From Microbacterium pumilum (lineage in GTDB: Bacteria > Actinomycetota > Actinomycetes > Actinomycetales > Microbacteriaceae): a stretch of 64,000 bases of DNA. The stretch covers positions 4,340,001-4,404,000 of the forward strand of contig NZ_BAAAOH010000001.1 in assembly GCF_039530225.1 (NCBI RefSeq). Reading direction: 5' to 3'. The notes under the pieces were generated by a model. It was not told where the DNA came from, ran no database searches, and saw nothing but the letters and a program-made list of their open reading frames with translations. The position numbers and the translations under genes are program-made. Numbering within the stretch: position 1 is the stretch's first letter; every line of letters starts with the position of its first letter. Below, piece by piece: positions 34,755 to 43,228 of the stretch.

Positions 34755-35219
34755 ATGGGTACGGTCTATGAGGCTGCAGGCGGCGTCGAAGGGCTGGAGC
34801 GGCTGGCTGGCGCGTGGCACGCGAGGGTCATGGCGGACGACGTAGTCAGCCACGCCTTCAGCCATGGCTTTCATCCGGAGCACACGAAGCGGCTCGCGGC
34901 ATACTGGGCAGAGGCGCTCGGAGGACCGACGACGTACACGGGTGAGTACGGCAGCGAAACCTCGGTCGTACGGATGCACAGCGGAAACGGCGTCCACGAC
35001 GAAATGGATCGTCGAGCCATCGTCTGTTTCGATCAGGCCCTGGTCGACGTTGGTCTGGCAGAGGGAGACCCTCTCCGAGAGGCGCTTCACGACTATTTCG
35101 CGTGGGCCACCACAACGACGATGTCCCGCTACCACCGCTCCGCAGAGGATGTACCCGACCACCTCGAGATTCCACGTTGGTCGTGGACGGGACTGGTCGA
35201 CATACCTGCAGGCGATTGA
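34755..35219 (+). CDS. Group II truncated haemoglobin-like protein
   Basis: 154 residues of the 2-over-2 globin fold: TVYEAAGGVEGLERLAGAWH, FSHGFHPEHTKRLAAYWAEALGG, then the heme-proximal YGSETSVVRMHSGNG with His (F8) and the G-helix Trp in HDYFAWATTTTMS. The order fits TrHbO (GlbO-like) proteins. Start at Met 34755, weak ribosome site. Single gene. Roles in oxygen/NO chemistry are known for the family; none is shown here. Confidence 0.8.
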   Translation: MGTVYEAAGGVEGLERLAGAWHARVMADDVVSHAFSHGFHPEHTKRLAAYWAEALGGPTTYTGEYGSETSVVRMHSGNGVHDEMDRRAIVCFDQALVDVGLAEGDPLREALHDYFAWATTTTMSRYHRSAEDVPDHLEIPRWSWTGLVDIPAGD

Positions 35220-35380
35220 CGAGTCAACGGATCCTTCACCGGGCAGGGCGCAGCGCCATCAGCGACCCCTTCGTCCCGGTGTGAGCGGACGCATTGACGG
35301 GTGGCCGGCAGCGTGGGACAGTCGGTCAGCACCCAAGGCGGCCCGCCGGCCAGCACATCGATGTGTCAATGGAGGTTCTT

Positions 35381-35965
35381 GTGTCGCGTATTGCGAGAGT
35401 CCTGTCGCTCGCTGCAAGCGTCGTCTTAGCCTTCGCGGCATTCGGGAGCACGGTCCCGAATAGAGAGCTTCGTCATGATCTCGCGGCGGTGTGGACGACG
35501 GTCCTCGCAACACCGAGCGCGCAGAATCCGTTCGGCACGGGTGGAGCCGCGTACGCGTGTATCGAACTTCACCGGACTGTTGCGCCGTTCGCGCCCGACG
35601 GGGTCGAGTCCTGCACTGTGAAGCCGGGTACGAAGATATTCGTGATGGCGGCATCGTTCGAGTGCAGCACATTCGAAGGAAACGGGACCACTGAAGAGGA
35701 ACTCCGCGCGTGCGCCAGGACGGGCGACCCGGATGTCGCGCCCAAGGTCACCGTCGACGGGAAGCGAGTGCGAGTGGCTGAGGCCGAAACCCGGCTCCTC
35801 AATATCGTCCTGCCGGATGACAACATCTTCGGGCTGCCGAGCGGATCCGAAGGATTGTCTGTCGCGCACGGCTGGGTTGCGCTTCTGCACCCCCTGAGGC
35901 CGGGAAAGCACACGATCCTCATCGGCGACTCGATCACGACGACCATCGTCGTACGTCACAGGTAA
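35381..35965 (+). CDS. Secreted hypothetical protein
   Basis: 194 residues. GTG 35381 has GGAGG 7 nt upstream; the ATG 35369 overlaps that site and is rejected. Signal-like N-terminus VSRIARVLSLAASVVLAFAA. The mature part has four Cys (YACIEL, SCTVK, FECSTF, RACARTG) and ends in a beta-rich Ig-like domain (TVDGKRVRVAEAETRL, GKHTILIGDSITTTIVV). Not recognised. Confidence 0.7.
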   Translation: MSRIARVLSLAASVVLAFAAFGSTVPNRELRHDLAAVWTTVLATPSAQNPFGTGGAAYACIELHRTVAPFAPDGVESCTVKPGTKIFVMAASFECSTFEGNGTTEEELRACARTGDPDVAPKVTVDGKRVRVAEAETRLLNIVLPDDNIFGLPSGSEGLSVAHGWVALLHPLRPGKHTILIGDSITTTIVVRHR

Positions 35966-36194
35966 CGCGGCGCGGTCACGCCACTCTCTCACTCCCGCCA
36001 ATGGCACTGGGTAACTGCCGCGTCTCGGGGGGGCCGAAAGGCCACGGGATGTCGTAGTCGCACGATCCGCTGATGCCTGAGCGCCTCGATCCGTCCTGCG
36101 GGACGAAGCGCAGGAGAGTGCCTTGCCGATGGCTCTGCCGAGCAGGACAATTCAGTCACACCCGACAGCAGAACAGTTCAGGTACGGAGAACCA

Positions 36195-37373
36195 ATGAAC
36201 GTTCGGCGTGGTTGGGGATTGATCGCCGTGGTCATCACGGCGTTGGCGGGGGTGGCGCCGCTGCAACCTGCGACGGCATCCGTGGGATCAGTCTCGGCGC
36301 AAGCGACGAAATGGCGTGATCTGGGCACTCTCGGCGGCGACGCGAGTTTCGGGGTAGCCATCAATGCGTTGGGTCAGGTCGCAGGGACTGCCGAAACGGC
36401 AGACGGGTCAAGCCATGCGTTTCGATGGACGGCGTCGGGCGGAATGCAGGATCTGGGCACTCTCCGCGGGGTCGAGACGTTTGCGCGCGCCATAAACGTC
36501 TTGGGTCAGGTCATGGGGGTTTCACACCCCACCCCCGACGACGAGTCGGATCCCGACAATGCAACACGCGGGTTCCGGTGGACGGCGTCAGGCGGAATGC
36601 AGGACCTTGGCACGCTCGGTGGGTGTTGCACCTTCCCCAGGGGGATCAACGATCGGGGGCAAATCGTGGGGTACTCCCTCTTGAGAAATGGGGACACTCA
36701 TGCATTCCGGTGGACGGCGACGGGCGGCATACAGGATCTCGGTAGTCTCGGCGGCTACATCAGCGCCGCGACGGGGATAAACGCATTGGGTCAGATCACC
36801 GGGGACGCGGATACGGCCGACTTGTCGAGTCATGCGTTTCGGTGGACGCCGTCTGGCGGAATGCGGGATCTGGGAACACTCAGCGGGCGGTACAGCTCTG
36901 GTGATGCGATCAATGCCCTTGGTCAAGTAGTCGGGCGACACCTCAACGCCGAAGGTTCATTCCAGGCGTTCCGCTGGACGGCGTCAGGGGGGATGCAGGA
37001 TTTGGGCGCCTTCTACCCCACTGGAATCAATGCGCTCGCCCAGGTCATCGGATACGGAAACGTAGGAAACGGGAAGTCTTCGCATGGGTTCCGGTGGACA
37101 TCCGCTACAGGACTGCAGGATTTGGGCACCCTCGGCGGCAAGAGCAGCTTGGCCATGGGAATCAACGATCTAGGACAGATTGCGGGGACCGCCGAAACGA
37201 GCGTGGCGCTCGAATGGCATGCTTTTCGGTGGACGCCATCAACTGGCATGAGGGACCTCGGCGTGCCTGGCGCGAGCAGCGGTGCGTCTGCGATCAATAT
37301 TCGTGGCCAAATCACCGGAAGCTTCATCCCCGCAGACGGGCGCAGCAACCATGCGTTCCTGTGGACCCCGTAG
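36195..37373 (+). CDS. HAF-repeat secreted protein
   Basis: 392 residues; GGAG 5-6 nt before ATG. Signal peptide (MNVRRGWGLIAVVITALAG) then eight tandem repeats of about 42-50 residues with the consensus FRWTASGGMQDLGTLGG, ...INALGQVAG... and SHAF, the HAF-type extracellular repeat. Repeat 6 lacks part of its start and is shorter. The repeats should form a beta-propeller. Repeat units differ at protein level but share near-identical codons in places, so recombination between them is possible. Confidence 0.9.
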   Translation: MNVRRGWGLIAVVITALAGVAPLQPATASVGSVSAQATKWRDLGTLGGDASFGVAINALGQVAGTAETADGSSHAFRWTASGGMQDLGTLRGVETFARAINVLGQVMGVSHPTPDDESDPDNATRGFRWTASGGMQDLGTLGGCCTFPRGINDRGQIVGYSLLRNGDTHAFRWTATGGIQDLGSLGGYISAATGINALGQITGDADTADLSSHAFRWTPSGGMRDLGTLSGRYSSGDAINALGQVVGRHLNAEGSFQAFRWTASGGMQDLGAFYPTGINALAQVIGYGNVGNGKSSHGFRWTSATGLQDLGTLGGKSSLAMGINDLGQIAGTAETSVALEWHAFRWTPSTGMRDLGVPGASSGASAINIRGQITGSFIPADGRSNHAFLWTP

Positions 37374-37555
37374 TGCGGAGAATTCACCACGACGTCTGCG
37401 TCATCGGGCTTGACACCCGCCATGGCACGATCCTTGGCGCGTATCCAGACGCCGCCGGCGACGAGGGCCCTGGTTCGATCCGTGTCCCAGCGGCGGCCGG
37501 CGCAGATCATGTGAGGGGGGCGAACCCCATGCTCCTGAACGCGCTGCGAGACTGA
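37373..37555 (+). CDS. Possible small ORF, 60 aa
   Basis: GTG overlaps the preceding TAG by one base. Reads through VRRIHHDVCVIGLDTRHGT and ends LLNALRD. Codon bias is only moderately coding-like and there is no clear ribosome site. It may be a small protein or the leftover 3' end of a lost gene. Confidence 0.3.
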   Translation: MRRIHHDVCVIGLDTRHGTILGAYPDAAGDEGPGSIRVPAAAGADHVRGANPMLLNALRD

Positions 37556-37560
37556 CGGTC

Positions 37561-38302
37561 ATGAGGACTGCCGTATCCGCCAGCGTCGATGATCCGGTAT
37601 TTGAAGGCTGGGTCGCTCATTTTGCTGCCAACCGGGCGCGCCACGAGGCCATCGAGGCCCACGTCGACTGGGACGCGCCGGCCGATCTGCCCGACGTCGT
37701 TCGGAGCGCTGTCATCCGGTCGTTCCAGCGGTTCGAACTGGGCGAGGGGGGCGAGGGTGGGCATCTCTTGCGGAAGGCCTCCGGCCGCAGCGCAGCTCAG
37801 CAGGAAGCTCTGCGCATGCTCGTGGCGGAGGAGCAGCTGCATTCCGGACTGTTCCGGCGCGGTCTACGACACCTTGGCGCTCCCCCATTGGCCAGCCACT
37901 GGTCGGATCGTGTGTTCACATACCTGCGCCGGTCTCTCGGGTTACGGACCGAGCTGGCGTTGTTTCTCACCGCCGAGGCTGTCGCCATGCCGTACTTCGT
38001 CGTCCTCGCGCGTTCGGGGCCCGACGAAGTGAGTGATCCGGGCAATCGGCACACGAATCGCCCTTGATGAGGAGCATCACCTGGCGTTCCAGATCGATCA
38101 ACTGCGTCTCGGGTGCGCGGCGCTCCCAGCTCTCGTGCGCGCGCTGCTGTTCGCCGCGTGGTGGTGCGTCGCGGTCGGCGCGGCTACTGTCGTCGCGATC
38201 GACCACGGGCCGGCTTTGCGGGTTTGCGGGCTCGGCGTCGGCTCCTATTGGGGCGCCGCATTGCGTTCGTTCCGTCGAGCAGCCGTCGCCACGCTCGCGT
38301 GA
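37561..38302 (+). pseudogene. Ferritin-like di-iron protein gene, frameshifted by GTGA duplication
   Basis: First frame (37561-38067, 168 aa) carries EEQLHSGLFRRGL and FLTAEAVAMPYFVVLARSGPDE; second frame (38033-38302) continues IRAIGTRIALDEEHHLAFQI and a TM-like end. A tandem GTGAGTGA at 38029-38036 shifts the frame; deleting one GTGA joins them into a 245-residue protein with the ExxH...E...ExxH pattern of ferritin-like di-iron oxygenases. Either a true phase-variable or inactivated gene, or a sequencing/assembly error. Confidence 0.8.
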
Positions 38303-38381
38303 GCCACGTACGAACGACGGAATCGCGTGTCTTGCATCTCCGCGGACCGGGCACATCCCGGGGCAGGGCGGCACGAGGAAT

Positions 38382-39698
38382 CTATCGACGCCGGGCACGG
38401 GTGCGCACGTTCGAGGCCACCGACCTGAGCACCACCGAGGGTGCCGCCAGTGTGCTGGGGTGCGCGTTCATGAAGGCCACCTCATTGAACGCCGTCGCGA
38501 CCGGAATGTCGACCACGGCGGCAGCGAGGACCTGACCGACCAGCGCGCGCTGCAACCGGATCGGCAGTGGCGGCCGGCTGGTCTCGAGCCGCTGGGCGTC
38601 GCTCTGGGTGGACAGATCCCACGCGGCATCCACGACGACCTTCTGCAGCTCGAAGAAGCGGGTCGCCACACCGGTCGCATCGGACGCGCCACACAGGTAT
38701 TCCGACAGGCATGACGCGTGCAGCGCGGCCGCGGACATGCCCTGGCCGTAGATCGGGTTGAAGGACGCGACGGCGTCCCCAACACTGATCAGACCACCCG
38801 GAAGGCGGTCCAACCGGTCGTAGCGGCGCCGTCGCGCGTCGGCAAGCCGGAAGGTGTGCACCTCTCCTATCGGCTGGTTGTGCGCGACCTCTGCGAAGAC
38901 CGGGGGGAGGTCGGCGCAACGGGCCAGGAATCCGTCCCAGTCCTGGGGCGGCCGATCCTCGCCATATGTCATCTGCAAGAGCATCCATCGGCCGTTCTCG
39001 ACGGCGGTGAGCGCCGCGTGCGTCCTCTTCGGGTAACCGGGCGAGACGCGGGAGGTCGCCGCGGCGACCTGTGGGTCGTTCTCGGAGCGAGCGAAGTACG
39101 CGGTCGCATAGTTCACGTCGATCTGCATGCGCTCCAAGGGCGGCGGTTCCCACCCGTCGCGCTCCAACCACGCCGCCAGCCGGCTGGATCGGCCCATCGC
39201 ATCCACGACGAACTCGGCCGGCATGACACCTTCGTCGTCCGCGGCCGTTACCCGGACGCCGCTGACACGCCCCTCGCGATAAGTCAGCCCCGTCGCCGCT
39301 CTCTTCAGCAGCCGCACGTTCGCCAGTGCCAGGGTGCGACGGCGCAGCAGTGCTTCGATGAAGGTCCGGCTGCCGTTGAGCAGCATCACGTTCGGCGCGG
39401 TCACCGCCCGCACGTCGTCGATCCACTGCTCACTCTGGTGCGCCGCAGAGGCAACCGCGCCGTGTTCGACAGCCTCCCGCCCGAACCCCGGGAACCACCG
39501 CTCGATCTGCGCACGTCCGCCGGGCAGCAGCGCGTGCACCTGAAGTCGCTGCGGAACACCACGGCGTTCGCCGCCGACCTCGTCCGCGTCCCCGTCCCGC
39601 TCGAGAATGACCACCTCAGCGGCGTGGTCGGCGAGCACCCGTGCGGCCATCAGACCCGCGACGCTGCCTCCCAGCACGACCGCACGCCGCAATCGCAC
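38382..39698 (-). CDS. FAD-dependent monooxygenase/oxidoreductase
   Basis: 438 residues. N-terminal FAD dinucleotide fold VVLGGSVAGLMAARVLAD (a GGSxAG variant of GxGxxG), EVVILERDG for the ribose-binding strand, VVDAMGRSSRLAAWL in place of the usual DG motif, and the second FAD motif SVGDAVASFNPIYGQGMSAA near residue 315. This matches the geranylgeranyl-reductase/UbiH-like group. Substrate unknown. Tail-to-tail with the frameshifted ferritin-like gene. Confidence 0.87.
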   Translation of the reverse strand: MRLRRAVVLGGSVAGLMAARVLADHAAEVVILERDGDADEVGGERRGVPQRLQVHALLPGGRAQIERWFPGFGREAVEHGAVASAAHQSEQWIDDVRAVTAPNVMLLNGSRTFIEALLRRRTLALANVRLLKRAATGLTYREGRVSGVRVTAADDEGVMPAEFVVDAMGRSSRLAAWLERDGWEPPPLERMQIDVNYATAYFARSENDPQVAAATSRVSPGYPKRTHAALTAVENGRWMLLQMTYGEDRPPQDWDGFLARCADLPPVFAEVAHNQPIGEVHTFRLADARRRRYDRLDRLPGGLISVGDAVASFNPIYGQGMSAAALHASCLSEYLCGASDATGVATRFFELQKVVVDAAWDLSTQSDAQRLETSRPPLPIRLQRALVGQVLAAAVVDIPVATAFNEVAFMNAHPSTLAAPSVVLRSVASNVRTRARRR

Positions 39699-40014
39699 GG
39701 AGGCGACATCCGGTCGCTCCCGTGTGCTGAGCCGGGCGAAAACCTTCGCCGGAGATTCGCTGAACGGTCGCTCCTCTCAGAGACGGTCAGACGAGCGTGT
39801 CAGGTCATGCCACGGATGGTCAATCACAATTCAGCGCGGATGTCCTACGCCGACCGACGCCGGAAGGTCACCGGCGTCCCCGCCCGGCTCGGCAGCGGTC
39901 GAGCAACGCAGCATCGTGGTCGCCGCGACGGGCAGCCACCGGCGAAGCTCACGGTGGATCCGCTCGAGCCCCACCCGGGCGCGGCGCCCCCGCAACGTGT
40001 GGTTGCTCACTGGC
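39699..40014. other. Intergenic region
   Basis: 316 bp between the divergently placed FAD oxidoreductase start and the end of a small membrane protein gene. Nothing beyond the promoter of the oxidoreductase is expected; no coding signal was seen. Confidence 0.5.
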
Positions 40015-40371
40015 CTAGGGCGATGCGGAGACCCAGAGCGCAACCAGCAGCAGCGAGACGGGGAGGAGGCCGGCCACCGAGGCGACGACGATCCCTCGTC
40101 GGTATCGGTGGGGAATGTGCCCCTTGGAGTGCCACCGATATTGGTCGTCGACGGATTGTTTCGCGGCGCTCAGCGTCTCGTAGGTACCGATTCCTTCTAC
40201 ATCGCAGTCCAGGGCGACGTAGTTTCCGTTCCCGGTCTCAACGACCGAACCAAGCTCCCGCCCGGCGCGGCGGGCGACGTACGAGCCTGGCTCGACCATG
40301 GTCCACGTCGTGGAAGCGACACCGCGGCTCGGCGCCGCGCCCCGCACAATGTTGGTCATCGGCAACCCCAC
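40015..40371 (-). CDS. Small membrane protein, hypothetical
   Basis: 118 residues. N-terminal soluble beta-like part with GSVVETGNGNYVALD and a TYETLSAAKQSVDDQYR helix (a repeat seen in many actinobacterial short proteins), then a basic stretch (HRYRRG) and one C-terminal transmembrane helix (IVVASVAGLLPVSLLLVAL). Met 40359 is an alternative start. Function unknown. Confidence 0.65.
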   Translation of the reverse strand: MGLPMTNIVRGAAPSRGVASTTWTMVEPGSYVARRAGRELGSVVETGNGNYVALDCDVEGIGTYETLSAAKQSVDDQYRWHSKGHIPHRYRRGIVVASVAGLLPVSLLLVALWVSASP

Positions 40372-40520
40372 CCCAGTCAGTGAGTCGACCGGGGTCTGGG
40401 GGCGACTTTGCGTGAACGATACGCCCCCGGCATCGTCGGATCAATCACTATTTCGACCGAGTACGGCGGCCGGGCGGCGCCGTGAGCACGAAGGCGACCG
40501 CGTGTGGCCGAGGGCCGGTG

Positions 40521-41408
40521 CTAACCGAAGGCCGATCGCTGCGCGTTGACGACGGCTGTCATAGCCGTGTCCGCATCCCTCGCGAACCGTGGAAAGTTGA
40601 GGAACCCGTGCGGCATGGCCGGGTATTCGATCAACTGAACGCCAACGCCCGCCTCGCGGAGCGCGTCTGCGTAGTTCACGCCGTCATCGTGCAGAGGGTC
40701 GTGCCCACCGACGATGACCGTCGTTGCCGGCAAACCCGCTAACGACTCGGCCTTGAGCGGCGACACTCGCCAGTCGTCGACGTCCCCGCCGTAGAGTTCG
40801 CCGAACGTGGCCATGTCCGCGGCCGTGAGAATGTACGCGTCCGCGTTCGCGCGACGGGACTCCGTCTCGCCCGCGCCGGTCGCGGGATACAGCAGGGCTT
40901 GGTGGCGGATCCGCGGGCCTCCGTTGTCTCGGGCCATCAGCGCGGCCACGGCAGCGAGATTTCCTCCGGCACTCTCCCCCATCACACCGAGCCGGTCCGC
41001 ATCCGCACCGAGTTCACGGGCGTGGTGCGCGGCCCAAATCAGCATTGCGAAACAGTCGTCGACCCCGGCGGGAAACGGATGCTTCGGAGCCAGGCGATAC
41101 TCGACGGACACCACGATCGCATCCAGTCCCTTCGCGACTGTGCCGCACATCCAGTCACCGCCACGCAGATCGCCATAGACGAAACCACCACCGTGGAAGT
41201 AGACGATCAGGGGGCGCGCTGTGCCAGATTCGGCCGGCTTGTAGATGCGGAGCCTGATCCCCTCCACCGTTCGATCCGCGACCGTCACACCCTTCGGGCG
41301 GCTGCCCAGCAAGATCGACGCCATCAGTTCCGGCGCACCAGCACCGCTCCTGCGCGCTATCTGCTCCGGCGTCGCCGTCGACACGGACGATCCAGGAAGA
41401 CGGCGCAT
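40521..41408 (-). CDS. HSL-type alpha/beta hydrolase (carboxylesterase)
   Basis: 295 residues. Hormone-sensitive-lipase family marks: IVYFHGGGFVYGD (oxyanion HGGG), YRLAPKHPFPAGVDDCF, nucleophile GESAGGN, VGGHDPLHDDG (catalytic Asp) and PAMPHGFLN (catalytic His). No signal peptide. The open frame extends far upstream over the split-barrel gene, so the start is a choice between ATG 41408 (AGG 9 nt upstream) and ATG 41429. Expected to hydrolyse short-chain esters; convergent overlap with nothing. Confidence 0.88.
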   Translation of the reverse strand: MRRLPGSSVSTATPEQIARRSGAGAPELMASILLGSRPKGVTVADRTVEGIRLRIYKPAESGTARPLIVYFHGGGFVYGDLRGGDWMCGTVAKGLDAIVVSVEYRLAPKHPFPAGVDDCFAMLIWAAHHARELGADADRLGVMGESAGGNLAAVAALMARDNGGPRIRHQALLYPATGAGETESRRANADAYILTAADMATFGELYGGDVDDWRVSPLKAESLAGLPATTVIVGGHDPLHDDGVNYADALREAGVGVQLIEYPAMPHGFLNFPRFARDADTAMTAVVNAQRSAFG

Positions 41409-41681
41409 GACTTTGCCTACACGCCGCATCCCTGGGGCAAGAGGTTCCACGATGCCGACCCTACTGCGGGCGAACAGACACCAGCCAACGGCATCCTTGA
41501 TCTGCAGGCATCCGAGATCCCGCGACCGGCCCGACCTCGCCGCGAATGGCGATTGTTGCTCGTCCCCGACGCCAGCCGCTGCGACCGCTTCGCCTGTGGA
41601 ACGGATGCCGCGCGGCAGGAGGAGTGTCCTGCGAGCGCGATGTCGCGGGCAACGAGACCCAATCGAGGGGAGGATGGCTGG

Positions 41682-42098
41682 ATGAGGTATTCCGCCGAGG
41701 AGTCCCGAAGCCTGGCGCTGGCGCAGCGGGTCGGCCGGCTGGCGACGGTGTCGGAGGGTGGCGGTCCACATCTGGTGCCCGTCACCTTCGCGGTCTCGGG
41801 GGGACTCCTGGTCGTCGGCATCGACGAGAAGCCCAAGTCCACCCTCGATCTGAAGCGGCTGAGGAACATCCGAAGAGATCCGCGAGTCGCCCTGTGCTGG
41901 GACTGGTACGACGAGGACTGGAGCCGACTGTGGTGGGTCCGGGCCGATGGGGTCGCGGCCGTGGTCGAGGATGGCTGGTCTTGGCAACAGGCATGGGGGG
42001 CGCTCAACGACAAGTACGAGCAGTACCGTCACGTCGCACATCCTGGGCCGATCATCGTGGTCGAGGTGACGAAGTGGAGCGGATGGGCGCACGGTTGA
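41682..42098 (+). CDS. F420/FMN-binding split-barrel (PPOX-like) protein
   Basis: 138 residues: RVGRLATVSEGGGPHLVPVTF, a phosphate-site segment IDEKPKSTLDLKRLRNIRRDP, and VALCWDWYDEDWSRLWWVRADG, matching the Rv0121c-like group of actinobacterial F420-binding split-barrel proteins. GGGGAGG about 9 nt before the ATG. Its last 47 bp overlap the convergent gene 42052-42408. Confidence 0.82.
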   Translation: MRYSAEESRSLALAQRVGRLATVSEGGGPHLVPVTFAVSGGLLVVGIDEKPKSTLDLKRLRNIRRDPRVALCWDWYDEDWSRLWWVRADGVAAVVEDGWSWQQAWGALNDKYEQYRHVAHPGPIIVVEVTKWSGWAHG

Positions 42099-42408
42099 CC
42101 GCACCGAACCGCCCTACCTCTGATCCATCCTCAGCGGGCTTCTGAGTTGCGTGTTCATGCTGTGCTTCTTCCGCGTCGGCTGTGATGTTCAGGGAGATCA
42201 GGGTGACGCCGAGGTCTCCGACGCGTCTGAGGAGGCCGTGCAGTGCTGCTTGGTCGACCACTTCGCCGGTGAGGGTGGTGGTTCCGTCGCTCTGATTGGT
42301 GAGGGTGAATCCTCCGAACCAGTCGCTCCAACCCTGATCAAGCCGCCCGTGCAGGCGGATCTCGTATCGGTTGGTTTCGGCATCCCCGTGAGCTGATGTG
42401 TGAGTCAT
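42052..42408 (-). CDS. Conserved small protein downstream of DUF4386 gene
   Basis: 118 residues. Central pattern RYEIRLHGRLDQGWSDWFGGF, then TTLTGEVVDQAALHGLLRRVGDL, a type common in actinobacteria next to LuxR/DUF4386 genes; function unknown. The C-terminal 45 residues are low-complexity and overlap the convergent split-barrel gene, so the real protein may once have ended earlier. 27 bp after the membrane protein gene. Confidence 0.7.
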   Translation of the reverse strand: MTHTSAHGDAETNRYEIRLHGRLDQGWSDWFGGFTLTNQSDGTTTLTGEVVDQAALHGLLRRVGDLGVTLISLNITADAEEAQHEHATQKPAEDGSEVGRFGAVNRAPIRSTSSPRPR

Positions 42409-42434
42409 CGTCGTCACGCCTCGTCGAGTCGACG

Positions 42435-43112
42435 TCAGCTCGCGGCAATCCGGTCTGAGTCGACCAGGGCCGGATGTGACGCATTCGTACGGCTGTTCAT
42501 CCACAGTGAGTAGCCGAGCCAGACCAGGGCGAAGCCCATGGGCACCGCGGCCATGCGCTCGAGGGCGTGCGGCAGCAGGGCCGCGAGCGGGGTGACGGCG
42601 GCAGCGACGATGAGGAGGACCGCCGCCCCGCGCGAGAGCAGCCGGGCACGGATGGTGACGATGCCGAGCAGGATGGCGCCGACGACGTAGAGGATGGCGC
42701 CGACGGTGGGCAGGGCAGCGAGCGCACCGAGGTCGGTTTCGGCGGGGTAGCGTCCGAAGAGGCCGACGAAGTCGACGGCGAGCTGGGGTGCGCTGACCGC
42801 GATCAGGGGTGCGATGAGTGCCTCGGCGAAGTTGAACGAGGCCTGCAGGATGAAGAAGAGCCCGAACATCAGGTACCCGGTGAGGCCGACGAGGCCGACT
42901 TTCGGGGACTGGTACAGGTAGATGCCGGTGACGCCGATCAGGGCGAGGATCGCTTCGGCGAAGCTCAGGATGTGGACGTTCACCCACGCCTGAGTGGAGA
43001 GGGATTCGATGACGTCCGCCGGGTGGATGAACTGGATGAGGACGTAGGCGAGTCCTCCGAGCACGGCGGCGACAGCGGCCGCACGGGTGAGGGTGGTCGT
43101 AGTGATGGTCAT
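42435..43112 (-). CDS. DUF4386-like integral membrane protein
   Basis: 225 residues, six to seven hydrophobic helices starting LTRAAAVAAVLGGLAYVLIQF, with FIHP and WVNVHILSFAEAILALIGVTG typical of this family. Lies downstream of a MalT-like LuxR regulator on the same strand (116 bp gap) and upstream of the small conserved protein; this three-gene layout is common in Microbacteriaceae-type genomes as I recall it. Function unknown; regulation by the LuxR protein is likely. Confidence 0.8.
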   Translation of the reverse strand: MTITTTTLTRAAAVAAVLGGLAYVLIQFIHPADVIESLSTQAWVNVHILSFAEAILALIGVTGIYLYQSPKVGLVGLTGYLMFGLFFILQASFNFAEALIAPLIAVSAPQLAVDFVGLFGRYPAETDLGALAALPTVGAILYVVGAILLGIVTIRARLLSRGAAVLLIVAAAVTPLAALLPHALERMAAVPMGFALVWLGYSLWMNSRTNASHPALVDSDRIAAS

Positions 43113-43228
43113 GGCGCTTCCTTAGATGCTGGGATGTCCCGGCTGGTCGCTGGGGGACGTCCCTGAAGCTACGAAGGAAGGTGGTGACGCGACATCACCA
43201 CCTGCGCCATGCGCATGGTGATTTGTCC

